Source of the DNA: Hydra vulgaris
Lineage: Eukaryota > Cnidaria > Hydrozoa > Anthoathecata > Hydridae
DNA: 64,000 bases
Reading direction: 5' to 3'
Assembly (NCBI RefSeq): GCF_038396675.1
Contig: NC_088930.1
Span: 37,634,501-37,698,500, forward strand
Each line of letters begins with the position of its first letter. Within the stretch, counting starts at the first letter, position 1. A model generated the notes under the pieces. The model did no database searches, had not been told where the DNA came from, and saw nothing but the letters and a program-made list of their open reading frames with translations. Shown here in pieces: positions 50,031 to 60,610 of the stretch. The translations under genes were made by a program, and so were the position numbers.

Positions 50031-52237
50031 ATGGTTAAAAAGTGCTGTTTTCCTGGATGTAGAGGAAACTACGACACTGAAAATAAAGTACGAGTTTATA
50101 GGCTTCCCTCGAATGAAAAAGAACGAAATCGTTGTATAAATTCAATTCCAAGAAGTAATTTTCCAAATAAGTCAGGTACTGTTGTCTGTGAAAGACATTT
50201 TCCAGAAAATTTTTAAAAAGCTCGTGTCAATAGGAAAGAGAGACCAATCGAACCTCCTTCAATTTTTCCTAATATTCCATCAAGTGTTATACCAACTCAA
50301 CCTTTAAAACCAAGGTCCACTACTAAAGTGTTGCCTTCTATCAGAAGTGAAAAGTGTGATGAGTTGTCACAATGTTTAAAAAGTGATTTGTTTCCGTTCA
50401 TTTCTTTATGTGAAGATATTAAAAATCATAAATTTTTTAGTCCTGTAATAACTTTTGTTATAAATGAAGTTTTGCACATCCAATCAAATTGCTTTTATGT
50501 TAACTGTATAGCTATGTTTGCTGTTCATATCTCAAGCAATTTTAAATTTGAAAGTTTTCATGCTGGTGTACGTTGCTTTATTTCTTCATTATCTAAAAAC
50601 CATATTACCACTCTTGATTGTTGGTCAAGAGTGAAAGAAACAATTCGCTATCTGAACAACATTGAAGTTGATCATCAAAGATTGATATTACAAGATTATA
50701 TTGCATCTATGAATGCATCAGAAGTAGGTAAAAAAATTTATAATATAGAAACAATCATCAGACCCTATTCTTATTTTTCAACATCTCGAAGTTTATACAA
50801 TCAGTTTAGAAAAGATTTTAAACTTCCAACTGTAAAAGCACTGACTAAAATTACATCTAGGACGAAGAATGTTTCAGATATTAATTTTATCAGCACTGTA
50901 TTTTCAAATATAGAGGAGAATCAGAGAAATTGTATAACCTTGGTAGATGAGGTTTATGTAAAGTCTCTTCTTCTCTACCATGGTGGTTCTCTATTTGGAA
51001 AAGCTGAAAATAGAGTTGTTAGCAAATACTGTTTTGGGTATCATGGTTAAATGTTCAAAAGGTGGACCATCTTTTTTGTGCAAAATGATACCTGTCTGTC
51101 ATTTGGATGCTTCTTTTTTGTTTGAGCAAGTATGCTATGTTATTAATTCAATCAAGTCTAGCAATGGAAAAGTTATTTCAGTTATTTGTGATGGAAATCG
51201 AACAAATCAAGCTTTTTTTAATTTATTTGAGAGAGTTGAAGAAAAACCTCGGTTAACAAAATGTGGGATTCTTCTACTTTTTGATTATGTTCATCTACTA
51301 AAAAGAAATCAGAAATAACTGGATAACAGAAAAAACACAGGAATTGCTTTTTGAAAAAAATCAAAATATGACTGCCAAATGGAGCGACCTTAAATGTTTA
51401 TTTGATTTGGAGAAAGATCAGCTAATTCAACTACCTAGACTAAATTTTGTAGCTATACATCCAAAACCCATTGAAAGACAAAATGTATCACACTGTTTAA
51501 AAGTGTTTTGTGATGAAACTATCACTGCTCTCAAAACTTATTCAAAAGTTATCCACCCTTGTAATATGAATGAAACCATTTGTTTTTTAGAAAAAGTTAC
51601 TAAATTCTGGAAAATAGTTAGTGTAAAAGAAATTTACGGTGATACTCAATTTTTAGATTCTCATAAAAGAGTTATTTCGGAAGAACTAGACATAAATTTG
51701 CAATATTTACTTGAATTCGGAGAAAAGCAATTTTATTTATGTTATGTTAAGAGAGTTCTTAACAGATTATATTGAAAAAGCATTCAGTAAGTTCAGACAA
51801 GGTTCAGGGGGAACATATTTTATAACTGTTCAAAATGTTGTTAAAAAATATAACATTGAAAAGCTAAACTGTAATTGGAATTAAAAGTTGATGTTTCAGA
51901 TTACACTACTGATATTGAACATTTATGTCAAAAATGTGGTTATTTTAGAAGTGAAGAATCTTTTGATATAATTAATCAATTGCCTGAACTAGAAGCATTT
52001 TTGCCACTGAGTACAAAAATGGCTCTGCTTTATATTGTTACAAGAAAAGACGATGTCAGTGAAAATGAATTGTTGACGGACACTGCATTTTATTTTCAGT
52101 TGTATGGAGACTACACAAAAACTATGGACGGAGGTGGATTAAGTGTACCTCTGGATTGCTGTGTTCATTGGCTTTTTTTTTGTTACATTAATTTTGAAAT
52201 TAAGAAAAAAAAGACATGCAGAAAGTCGTTTTTTTAA
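50031..52237 (+). pseudogene. THAP-domain P-element-like transposase (THAP9-like), decayed
   Basis: From ATG 50031: MVKKCCFPGCRGNYDTENKV, RVYRLPSNEKERNRC, VVCERHFPENF, a THAP zinc finger (C2CH: CxxxxC then C-x2-H) that binds transposon ends. A TAA at 50214 and shifts near 51030, 51315 and 51780 break the frame. Downstream: LTKITSRTKNVSDINFISTV, ITLVDEVYVKSLLLYHGGSL (catalytic D), TVLGIMVKCSKGGPSFLCKM, ISVICDGNRTNQAFF, LLLFDYVHLLKRN, VAIHPKPIERQNVSHCLKVF, and C-terminal LSTKMALLYIVTRK. These follow the order of P/THAP9 transposases. Frames between breaks are long, so decay is fairly recent. Confidence 0.8.
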
Positions 52238-52619
52238 AAAGATTTCCCAGAGAAAAAGAGAAAAAAACAGGTTGAATAGAATGTTTACCAAATACGAGTT
52301 TTAAAGCGTCTAGCAACACTTTATTATATAATCTGGTGACATCAAAACTTCAAAAAGGTTAAACTAAAATAACACTTTACACAATTTTCCTCTCAAATTT
52401 TTAGATTTTTAGTTTATTCTAAAATTGCAAGGAACTTTCTAATACTTTCTTTTTCTACTTTGAAAATCTCTAATAGGAGCTATTATTCTCTGTGACTCTG
52501 TATGTTATAAAAATGTTATTGTATCACTGATACTATCAGAAAGTTGCTGATTTTGGAAAACCAATGATATAAATTCTCTTCTGAAAAGTGTTTTAGATGT
52601 TATGATAACTTGTAATACA

Positions 52620-53130
52620 AATTATATGTTTGATTGTCCTAAATTTCGTTTGAAAATGTTGTGAAAACCTGTAAACAAATAAATTTCCAATTTTTATGTG
52701 ATCAAATTTATTTAACTTTAGAATCAGTAAGAGAGTCAAATAGCAAAGCAAACGCAATTATATGTGATGAAAATCTAACTCTAACATTTAATGAAAAATC
52801 TTGGTTAACTACAGATGGAACTCTTTTGTTGTTTGACTTTTGTTTACGTTATCAAAAACATACAAAACAATGGACTCAAAAAGCAAAACTATTTTTTCAA
52901 TGTCTTCAATTCTTACAATGTTCTTTTTAATCCCCCTGAAACTTCTACTATCTCAAACATTAACAAGACTGGTGATTTTATTAAACTTGCTGCCACATAA
53001 TAGAAAACTTTTAATCTAAAAAGTTTACGCATATATTTTAGGTTCAGAGATCTAAATGATAAACAAAGAAAGTTTGTTTTGGATTTTTGCGATACAACAT
53101 TATGCATGAAAAAAATCAGAAAGTAGGCAT
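52620..53130 (+). pseudogene. Second P-element-like transposase fragment
   Basis: Plus strand: QINFQFLCDQIYLTLESVRE, SNSKANAIICDENLTLTFNE, WLTTDGTLLLFDF, KHTKQWTQKAKLFFQCLQFL. It parallels the segment DASFLFEQVCYVINSIKSSN and ICDGNRTNQAFF of the copy at 51.1 kb, but with ICDEN in place of ICDGN, so it is a separate, diverged copy truncated at both ends. Confidence 0.65.
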
Positions 53131-53139
53131 AAAATATCA

Positions 53140-53640
53140 ACACATGTCTCAAGACATTTGACGCGTGGTGGAGTTTTAATTTACATTCACGAAAATTTTG
53201 AGCATCATTTTAGGAATGATTAGAGTGTTTCTGACTGCGATAAAAAATTTTAACTATTGAAATAACTAACAATCAAACAAAAGAAGTTTTACTAAGCTGC
53301 TGTTATCGGCCACGTGGCGGCATATTGCATGTTATAGAGTACCTAACTCAACGTAGCCTAATAATTCATAATCAACATGGTTTCCTGAACAATCACTCCA
53401 CCTGTACAAATCTCTTAGAATCTGCAAACGATTGGAACACTGCACTTAATAACCACCAAATAACGAATGTTGTGTAATTGATTTTCTAAAAGCGTTCAAC
53501 TCTGTCTCGCATTCTAAATTATTAGTTAAACTTGAATCGTATAACATAGGTAATTTTCTAAATTGGATTTTTGCATTTCCTACTAATAGATAACATTGAT
53601 GGTCTTCCTTTATTTAAAAATAGCAATACACAATTATGGC
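53140..53640 (+). pseudogene. LINE endonuclease joined to RT, internally deleted
   Basis: Endonuclease end: TRGGVLIYIHENFEHHFRND in one frame, then IEITNNQTKEVLLSCCYRP. At about 53335 the sequence jumps to RT: HNQHGFLNNHSTCTNLLESA and NDWNTALNNHQITNVV (an RT finger/palm block), then SVSH-type KLL..LNRIT and a FL motif. Everything between endonuclease and RT palm is missing. Confidence 0.65.
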
Positions 53641-53689
53641 CAATACTTGGTTCATTTCATGACTTTATTATAGCCGTTTTATTATGACC

Positions 53690-54820
53690 GTTTATTATAG
53701 CAGTTTACTGTGGCACCAAAAAACCAGATCCTGTTCATGAGTTTTTGAATGATTTTTTAGAAGAATATAAAAATTTAAAATCAACTGGATTTTACTGCAA
53801 TTAGGCAGATGTTGAAATGTATTAAGTCCCACAATGGATATGATTCCTGTGAAAGATGCACAGTCCATGGTGTATATGTAGAAAACCGAATTGTATTTCA
53901 AGAACTGAACTGTCCCTTGAGAAATAATATTGGCTTTTCCCATGGTAATTACCCAGGTCATCACTTAAAGAGAAGTATACTTCTTGATTACAATATTTCT
54001 TGTGTTCAGGATTTCCTACTTGACTCTATGCATCTAGTTATGTTAGGTGTTGTTAAGCGGTTACTGTTTTTTTTAAATAAAAGTTCCAAGAATATGCAGG
54101 CTCTCCCAGTTACAACTTAACGAGATATCAAATCTTTTAGAGGGTTTAAAGCTGCCAAGTGAATGCGCAAGGCTGTCTAGATCTTTAAATGAACTAAAAA
54201 GATGGAAGGCCACAGAATTTTAACAGTTTCTTCTTTATACTAGACCTGTGGTGTTAAAGGGAACTCTTCCCAAAAATGTTTATATTCATTTCTTATTGTT
54301 GAGTATTCGTATAAGAATTATGTGTTATACTGATTTAATAAAAAGAACACAATTATTGGAGTATGCCAAACAACTACTGGAGTGGTTTGTATTTAAGTCT
54401 ATTGACATATATGGTCAAAGTTTTTTAACATATAATATACATGCATTAATACATATTCATGGTGATGTATACCATCAAAAAGAAGATCTAATTTCAATGT
54501 CTGCTTTTCCATTTGAAAATCACATGCACATATTAAAAAAGTTTGTTCGTAATGCAAAGAGTCCACTTGTCCAAATTATTAAAAAAAGTTCAGAATTAGA
54601 AAAAACCGGTGAGAGAATTAATCACAAGCTTATAATTGATATAAGTCTCTTTTAAAAATAGAGATAGCTGGTTCTGTTTAAAGAATGGAGATTTTGTTTT
54701 TGTAAAAGAAAAGTTAGCTGGTGATTTTTTTTCTTGTAAATTTGTTAAGAAGACACATATGAGACATCTTTTTCTCGAACCATGCGATTTACGAGATTTA
54801 GATTTTTATTAATTAGTCAG
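53690..54820 (+). pseudogene. CACTA/EnSpm-like (Transposase_21-type) relic
   Basis: Plus strand: FTVAPKNQILFMS region in broken frames (a FCGxxKP-type block), then MLKCIKSHNGYDSCERCTVH, GVYVENRIVFQELNCPLRNN, LLDYNISCVQDFLLDSMHLV and MLGVVKRLLFFL (53809-54085), PVVLKGTLPKNVYIHFLLLS, LLEWFVFKSIDIYGQSFLTY, NIHALIHIHGDV, SMSAFPFENHMHILKKFVRN. The K-HxGYxxCERCT, DxMHLVxLGVVKRL and PFENxxxxLKxxVR blocks match a transposase family common in cnidarians that I associate with CACTA/EnSpm (CMC) elements. No terminal repeats identified. Confidence 0.6.
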
Positions 54821-54829
54821 AGTATTTAA

Positions 54830-55394
54830 ATGGACAGCAAGAACATTTTAAAGAATAATATTCTTTGTATAGTTGTTTGTTTACCTCGAAAGGGTAGTTA
54901 TATTTTAATTCCATATGTGCATGATTTAAGACAATAACTTAGACTTGTAGTAGATTTAGTAATTTTATATTTATTTTAATTTTATATTAGACAGGACGGA
55001 TATAGTTTATTGCTTTTTTTTGATGAAAGTTAAAAAAAATTAAAAGGCAATGTTTACAAGTTTATTTATTTAAATATCAGGAATGCTAAGAATACCCTTG
55101 CCCAAGGTTCTCTATTGTAATTAGGAAAGTTGTGCAAAAAACTTAGAATTATGATTTATTTGTATTGTTGCATAAATTATTATTTCTATTGAAATAATAA
55201 TATAAATATACAAAACTTTTCAAATATATTTTTGCTGTCAAATTTGTTTTTAAAGTCCAAATTTTAGTTAAAATTTAAACATAAAAAATATTTTTTGCTC
55301 TATAAATGTATCAATATCAAAATTAAAAGTTGCAGACGCAAATGTTTAAAAAGCGATATCCCTTAAGGTTACTAAAATATTAGTATGTCATAAA
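54830..55394. other. AT-rich spacer before DUF4806-type gene
   Basis: No open frames or repeats of note. The promoter and 5' UTR of the downstream gene should lie here, but no defined element could be picked out. Confidence 0.4.
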
Positions 55395-55558
55395 ATGGCG
55401 TATACAAGAGCTGTTTGGATAGAAAATAATAAAGAACGAAAATAATCAACGGATTGTGCCATCATGCTGGATCAATGACAGTCAAACTATTCTTTATTGG
55501 CCAGATAGTTTGCAAGTAAAACATGCTTTGCAGCAGTATTTTTGCATACAGGCTAAAG
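55395..55558 (+). CDS. Candidate first exon of DUF4806-type gene
   Basis: ATG 55395 opens MAYTRAVWIENNKERK; a one-base shift near 55442 is needed to continue as QRIVPSCWINDSQTILYWPD, SLQVKHALQQYFCIQAK, ending at a GTATAA donor. The N-terminal VWIE / VPSCWI / LYWP pattern is the usual start of animal DUF4806 proteins. The shift may be real decay or a base error. Confidence 0.45.
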
Positions 55559-55994
55559 GTATAAACTTTATATTAAGTTTGAAATAAAGGAGTGTTAATA
55601 GTAGGTGGTTGGTAAACATATCAAAAGTAATTTTTTCAGTTAAAGCAAGCATTCTTTATTAAAACGTGTTGAATTTTAAATGTTAACAAAATTTTAGTTC
55701 GAAAGAAATTCTTGTTATGTAATAATATTATATCTGGAATTTTTTTTTATTGTGATGCATTTAAATAAGGGTATTCTTAAAATTTCTTAATCAATTCCTG
55801 TGGTTTTTCAGCTTAACAACATTTTTTTAAAAAAAAATTTCCCTGTTTACCCACATTTCCAAAACAATTGCAAAATCTGGATCAACTATTAAAGCTAAGT
55901 TTGAATTCTCGATCCATAAATAATATTTCTGGCAAAAAACAAGATGAAATTCAGTGTCTATCAAGTTAAGTATTTTGTAAAGACTCTCAACAGC

Positions 55995-56472
55995 AAAAAT
56001 ATGCAAAAATTTCACACTCTGGTTTGCAATCTAAGGTGCAATGCTTGAAACTGCAAAGGCAGTCAGATCAGAAAAGCTTACATTCTTCCTGTCCACAGCA
56101 AAGTTGCAGGAAAAAATCTCATTGTGTTGCCACAAAGAAAAATTGTGGGAAAAGCTCAATATCTTATTCCCAACCGACCCCAAAATCATCAAGGTGTCAA
56201 AGAAGTGAAAATATGTCTCACTCACAGTCTCATTTACCGTGTAACTCACCTTCTCGTTCACGATCTCTTTCTAAATTAAACTCATTCTCTTCAGCAAGTT
56301 CACAGCCAGATATATTAAGGTCTCAATCTAATTCATCTTCACGTGTATCAAGCCCCAATTTAGGAGAAACTATCAGTCGTTTTGGAATATCAATGGTTTC
56401 AAACTCCATACCTCTTCCAAAGAAAAGATTCTGTGCTATATAAATGAAATGATTTTCCTATAGATATTGGAG
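55995..56472 (+). CDS. Ser-rich middle exon of DUF4806-type gene
   Basis: An open frame rich in Ser, Gln and Lys (KLQRQSDQKSLHSSCPQQSC; SPSRSRSLSKLNSFSSASSQ; SNSSSRVSSPNLGETISRFG) runs to 56440. A short piece in another frame, DFPIDIG, then meets a GTAAAA donor at 56473 in phase 1 and continues exactly into the exon at 58072 (completing a GAT codon). A TGA and a frame change between the two parts suggest damage. The start of the exon is uncertain. Confidence 0.4.
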
Positions 56473-57032
56473 GTAAAATCATAGAAGTTATTGAAACCTG
56501 TGTTGTTTTATTAGATTTTTCATTACTAAAAATAAATCATTAGGTATTATATATAACTAAACCTGTTTATTGACATGGCATTGCCATAAAAATTTACAAT
56601 ATAAATATTTTAAACACTATTATCCCTAATATTTAAAGTGGGGCTGAGTAATATGCATAAAAATGAGTAATTGGTTATTATAAAAGTGAACCTAATTGTG
56701 AGAGTGTGGAAGAGGCTCACTTCTTTTATCTCTATATGAATAAAACTGTCTGCCCAATTAGGGAAGTGTCATTGTGTTAAGATATTTGCACAAAAAAATC
56801 AGGGAAACAGGGTTTAATTTTTGTAATATCAGGGAATAAACCCCTTAAGCTAACTAACATTATGTCAGTTTAAAACCATACCACCTAATGTAAGAGTTAA
56901 TGGCTATTTTTTTTATTAGCTTAGGTTTAAATTAATTTAAGGTATTTCATTAGGCTATTCAGTGATATATTTAGAAGTTATTCGAAGACACCATTAAAAA
57001 AGTCTGCTGACTTTTTGATGACTTTTGATGAT

Positions 57033-57947
57033 CGGGGCTAGTTGGCTCGGTTTTTACTCTATGAGCTCTGTAGCCCTAACAGTACATTTTTTTAAAAATG
57101 TTAAAGTGTAGTCTTAAAGAGTATGGATTAGGGTATCTTATAAAATTTGCATTCATTTACAAAAAAAAATTCTTGGGGCCTCAAAAAAAAAATTCCGGAC
57201 CCTCAAAAAAAAAAAAATTTGCGCTAACTTACCCCACCACGGGGTAAGTTGGCGCAAACTATAAAAATGATTATTAATGCACTATTAAGTGCAAAATAAT
57301 AGAAATTTTTTAAAAATTAATTTTTGCAACAATTTTATCCCAAAATTTAATATTACTTTTAGCTGGTACCAAATATTTGTCTGTATAAAAGCGAAACAGT
57401 AGCCCACCTTTTATCTGTGGAAAAAAAAACTAAAAAAATTTTTTTTTAATTTTTTTGCAAGAATAAATATTTTCAATAATGTTTAAAATTAAAAAAAAAA
57501 TAATAATAATTTTATAAAAATAAATATTTTTTTCCATAGTAAATGCTATGAGCCAACTTACCCCGTGAAAAATTTGTCAACTTACCCCGAAAGCTTTTTT
57601 TTTAATAAACAGTCTATAGATCCTGAAAAACGGCAGCTTTGAAAAAAAAGTCTGACTGGATACAGTAAACCAATTGTGACTGGAACTTTTAAAATAATTT
57701 TTTTTTCATACGACTAAATATTTTCTTTGTAAAGTAAGAAGGAAGCGATGTTCTAAAAGTTACGTTTTTGTCCAAAAAACGCATAAATCTCAATATCTCC
57801 CATGCGCATGCGCGAATTCTGACAATACTACAGTGAATGATGAAATGGTCAATAAGGAAGTTTCTGAGTAATTTTTGTTACTTTCTGATGAAAGGCTCTA
57901 AAGATAAACGCAGTTCGTCAACTTACCCCTGCGGCCAACTAGCCCCG
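57033..57947. mobile_element. MITE in an intron, with repeated CAACTTACCCC motifs
   Basis: Terminal inverted repeat CGGGGCTAGTTGGC (57033-57046) and its complement (57934-57947). Inside are five copies of (C/T)AACTTACCCC on either strand, including an 18-bp-arm hairpin (57218-57258, TTTGCGCYAACTTACCCC). No coding capacity. It sits in the intron between 56473 and 58071 of the DUF4806-type gene. Superfamily unknown; target duplication not resolved. Confidence 0.55.
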
Positions 57948-58071
57948 GTCTCCCCTATAATATGATTTAACACCATTTCTAAATTTTCTAAAGTTTCTTT
58001 TAATTGTAGACAAGAATTATGTAATAATTTACATGAATATAAAAAAATTTTATTTTTTAATTTCTTTTAAG

Positions 58072-58294
58072 ATTTCCAATATATTGTGGTGAAATTTCTC
58101 ACAAAGCAAATTGAGAATCAACAAACTATTCTACAAAATGGATCTAGGGTTGTCGATAAGTCAGCAGAAAATGTTCCTGAAAAATTCACAGAAGTCAAAG
58201 AGCTTATTAAATTTGATATAGTTTGATACAGAAGTCAAAGAGATTATTAAATTTAATAAGTTTTAATTATGATGATGAAAAATATAAACAACTG
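58072..58294 (+). CDS. Coiled-coil exon of DUF4806-type gene
   Basis: Acceptor TTCTTTTAAG, frame DFQYIVVKFLTKQIENQQTI, LQNGSRVVDKSAENVPEKFT, EVKELIKFDIV then TGA. A helical segment of this kind precedes the DUF4806 domain in this family. Just before the TGA a 40-bp tandem duplication (copies starting at 58199 and 58239, GAAGTCAAAGAGMTTATTAA) seems to have disrupted the original frame, which otherwise would continue toward NYDDEKYKQL and the donor GTAATT at 58295. Confidence 0.45.
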
Positions 58295-58381
58295 GTAATT
58301 TAATATTTGCAGTTCTATTTATGATCTTTTTTGTAATCATTGTCACAATTTTAACTTATTTTTTAATCCCTTTTGTCAAAG

Positions 58382-58420
58382 TATCTCATTCCTTCTTTAT
58401 GATAAAGAAGGAATGAGATA
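58382..58420. repeat. 39-bp near-perfect palindrome
   Basis: TATCTCATTCCTTCTTTAT, one G (58401), then its exact complement. It lies in an intron of the DUF4806-type gene. With a one-base centre it would extrude a tight cruciform. Confidence 0.85.
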
Positions 58421-58711
58421 AGAATTATAAATTATCATGTAACGAAAAGTAATTTAAAGTATAATTAAGCAAGTAAACTGATTTAAATAAAAAAGAACTT
58501 ACATTGAATAAAATGAGTAAAAAGCAAACCCTTCAAAAATTTAGTTTTGGGAAAATACTAATGTAATGCCCTTTTCATAAAAGATAAGTTCTATAAATGT
58601 AGTTATAAAATATGCTTTTTTTAAATATTTAACTAAAAATAATTCTGTATTCAATGTTTTTGTTTAAAAGTTATTTTTCAATTACATTTTCTAAATATAA
58701 AAATTTATCAG

Positions 58712-58798
58712 GTCTTCCATGTCCATTTTATCCAAATCACTAAATATAAAGCTTCCTTAGAAGACATTGTTAAATCTACTAACTACTTTTCTGAACAA
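58712..58798 (+). CDS. DUF4806 domain, first exon
   Basis: Acceptor AATTTATCAG, then VFHVHFIQITKYKASLEDIV and KSTNYFSEQ, donor GTATTA; 87 bp, phase 0 at both ends. It corresponds to the start of DUF4806, where a short hydrophobic strand precedes a helix, and runs in phase into the exon at 59144. Confidence 0.55.
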
Positions 58799-59143
58799 GT
58801 ATTATTTCTTATAAACTTCTTTCTTATAAACACTTTCTTTGACAAATTTTTAATATTTCTTGAATGAGTATTTGAAATAGATGGTTTTATAAAGAAATTG
58901 CCATTTTTTGAAGCCGATTTTTTTACAAACAAATAAAAAATGGTCTGTTTTTTAACTTAGAAAATTTGAAATGAGCTGTAGATTAACAACTTTACTTACT
59001 TTGGGTAAATAAATTAGTTAACCAATTTGTTCCGAGAATTTAAGTAATTTTTTTTTTTTGATTTATCGCATTATTTATAATTTTAGTATTTTTTAAATTT
59101 ATTTATGCGTAATATTGATGTAAGTATTTAACACGTTATATAG

Positions 59144-59208
59144 GTTGCTCATCTTTCAAAGGTTGGTGGGATTTCTTTAAAAGATAATCTTAAAAACATA
59201 ATGGAAAG
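59144..59208 (+). CDS. DUF4806 domain, second exon
   Basis: Acceptor TTATATAG, then VAHLSKVGGISLKDNLKNIM and E, donor GTAATT, phase 2 exit. LSKVGGISLKDNLKNIM is the most conserved DUF4806 block (LSxIGGxxxKDxxxxIL). Confidence 0.7.
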
Positions 59209-59378
59209 GTAATTTTAAAGTTGAATGATTTAGTTTACTTCATGTAACAATGATGTAATATATAGCCATTATTATTTCCATATATAAGTTGACCAGATAA
59301 TAGAAGATTTATTGGTCTATAAAGCAATCTTTTTTAATTTGTTGTTTAAATTTAACTGTAAGCATGTTTTTTTCATAG

Positions 59379-59506
59379 TCTGATGTCATACAAAGTGATG
59401 ATGAGCTTCAACATGAAAGGGACCAACCGCAATGATAAGAAAAAGTGTGACACAGTAACAGAAAAACGAAGCTTTAAAAAATTAAATCTTCGCGAACTTA
59501 TTATAG
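59379..59506 (+). CDS. DUF4806 domain, third exon
   Basis: Acceptor TTTCATAG; the phase-2 AG of the previous exon plus T gives Ser, then LMSYKVMMSFNMKGTNRNDK, KKCDTVTEKRSFKKLNLREL, II, donor GTAAAA, phase 1 exit. SFNMKG corresponds to the YNWKG-type block, and FKKLNLREL to the F..LKL..V block. Phases agree with both neighbours. Confidence 0.7.
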
Positions 59507-59624
59507 GTAAAAAAAATTTATTTTTTATTTTTATTTTTATTGTTATTATATTACTTATTAAAGAAAGTTTAAAGTAATAGCTTTAAGTATTATTAGTTAA
59601 CATATACTATATCTTTATGTTTAG

Positions 59625-59773
59625 CTAGTGTTATTGCAACAAAGAGAAGAAATGACATAACAATTGCGGAAATAAAATGCGAAGTTCGAAAGATCTTAAA
59701 ATACGCCCCTTACAAAGTTGACATTGAAGAGGGTGGGCGTCTTATTAAAAATAAACAGTTTTTAAAAATATAA
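59625..59773 (+). CDS. DUF4806 domain, last exon
   Basis: Acceptor TATGTTTAG, then (completing GCT) SVIATKRRNDITIAEIKCEV, RKILKYAPYKVDIEEGGRLI, KNKQFLKI and TAA. The helix with I..E.....I...L..AP ends the domain in this family. The last four exons make an uninterrupted domain, so this end of the gene could still be under selection. The domain's biochemical role is unknown. Confidence 0.7.
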
Positions 59774-60000
59774 TTTCCTTATAATTGTTTTTTCTTTTTT
59801 CTAATTTACCCATACATACTCATATATCTAACAAAATTAGTACACATTAATATTTTGATAGAGCGATATATGAATATATAAGAATTAACGATAATACTCA
59901 AAATAAGCCTGCATGTATGTATCTATGCATGCATGGATGTATGTGTATACAAAAGATTTTTTCCTAAATTTAACAAAAAATTAAATTAATAACGGAAGTC

Positions 60001-60170
60001 GAATAGACATCGCTCAAAGGTGACATCGTATTTACATCGAAATGTTGATGTTGTTTTAATTTATTTGATTAGACGTCGACCAACATTTCCATTTCCAACA
60101 TAAATCCAACGTTATTTCAACGTAAAATGTGACTTTAATTCGACGTAGTTTTGCCTACTGGGGTGTTTTA
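60001..60170. repeat. ACGTTG-rich noncoding module
   Basis: Read on the minus strand from 60170: CCCAGTAGGCAAAACTACGT, then repeated ACGTTGAAAT / ACGTTGGATT / ATGTTGGAAATGG / ATGTTGGTCGACGT / ATGTTGATG units of about 12-20 bp. Similar CAGTRGGCA...ACGTTG modules recur in marine invertebrate genomes as noncoding mobile DNA; the class is not known to me. Confidence 0.5.
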
Positions 60171-60205
60171 AAATTTTCCGTAAACTTACTAGTATAGAAC
60201 AATTT

Positions 60206-60610
60206 TTGTTCTTTGTGATTGACAACAATAGCCACACCCGGGGTCATATTTATAAAATACGCAAACAATTTTGTCGGTTGGATTCAAGAAAATATATTTT
60301 TTCTTTCCGAGTTCCTGACATGTGGAACAATATGACCTCGGATGCTGTAAATGCAAAAAATATTTTATCATTTAAAAATAAGATTAACTCTTTTGACTTT
60401 AACAAATAAATATTCTAAAAGGAACAACTATTTGTTTCTTTATAATTTTGTTTTGTTATAATATTTGTAATTTTAAATTTGGTTTTGTAGTGGTGCATGT
60501 TTTGTGAATTTGTTTATAGGCACGCTGTTAGTGTCCATCTTTGTATGGGCCTTCGTGTCCTTTAAAACATGTAGTTGGTGTTTTTAATAAATATCTATCT
60601 ATAGTTGAAG
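60206..60610 (+). pseudogene. LINE 3' end: RT C-terminus, 3' UTR and (ATCT)n tail
   Basis: Frame HTRGHIYKIRKQFCRLDSRK, YIFSFRVPDMWNNM, NILSFKNKINSFDFNK and TAA (60407). The R...F..RV..WN.M...V..A.....FK pattern is the usual LINE ORF2 end. About 190 bp of 3' UTR follows, ending in a short ATCT repeat (60589-60603), as in CR1/L2-type elements. It is 5'-truncated and inserted next to the ACGTTG module. Confidence 0.7.
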
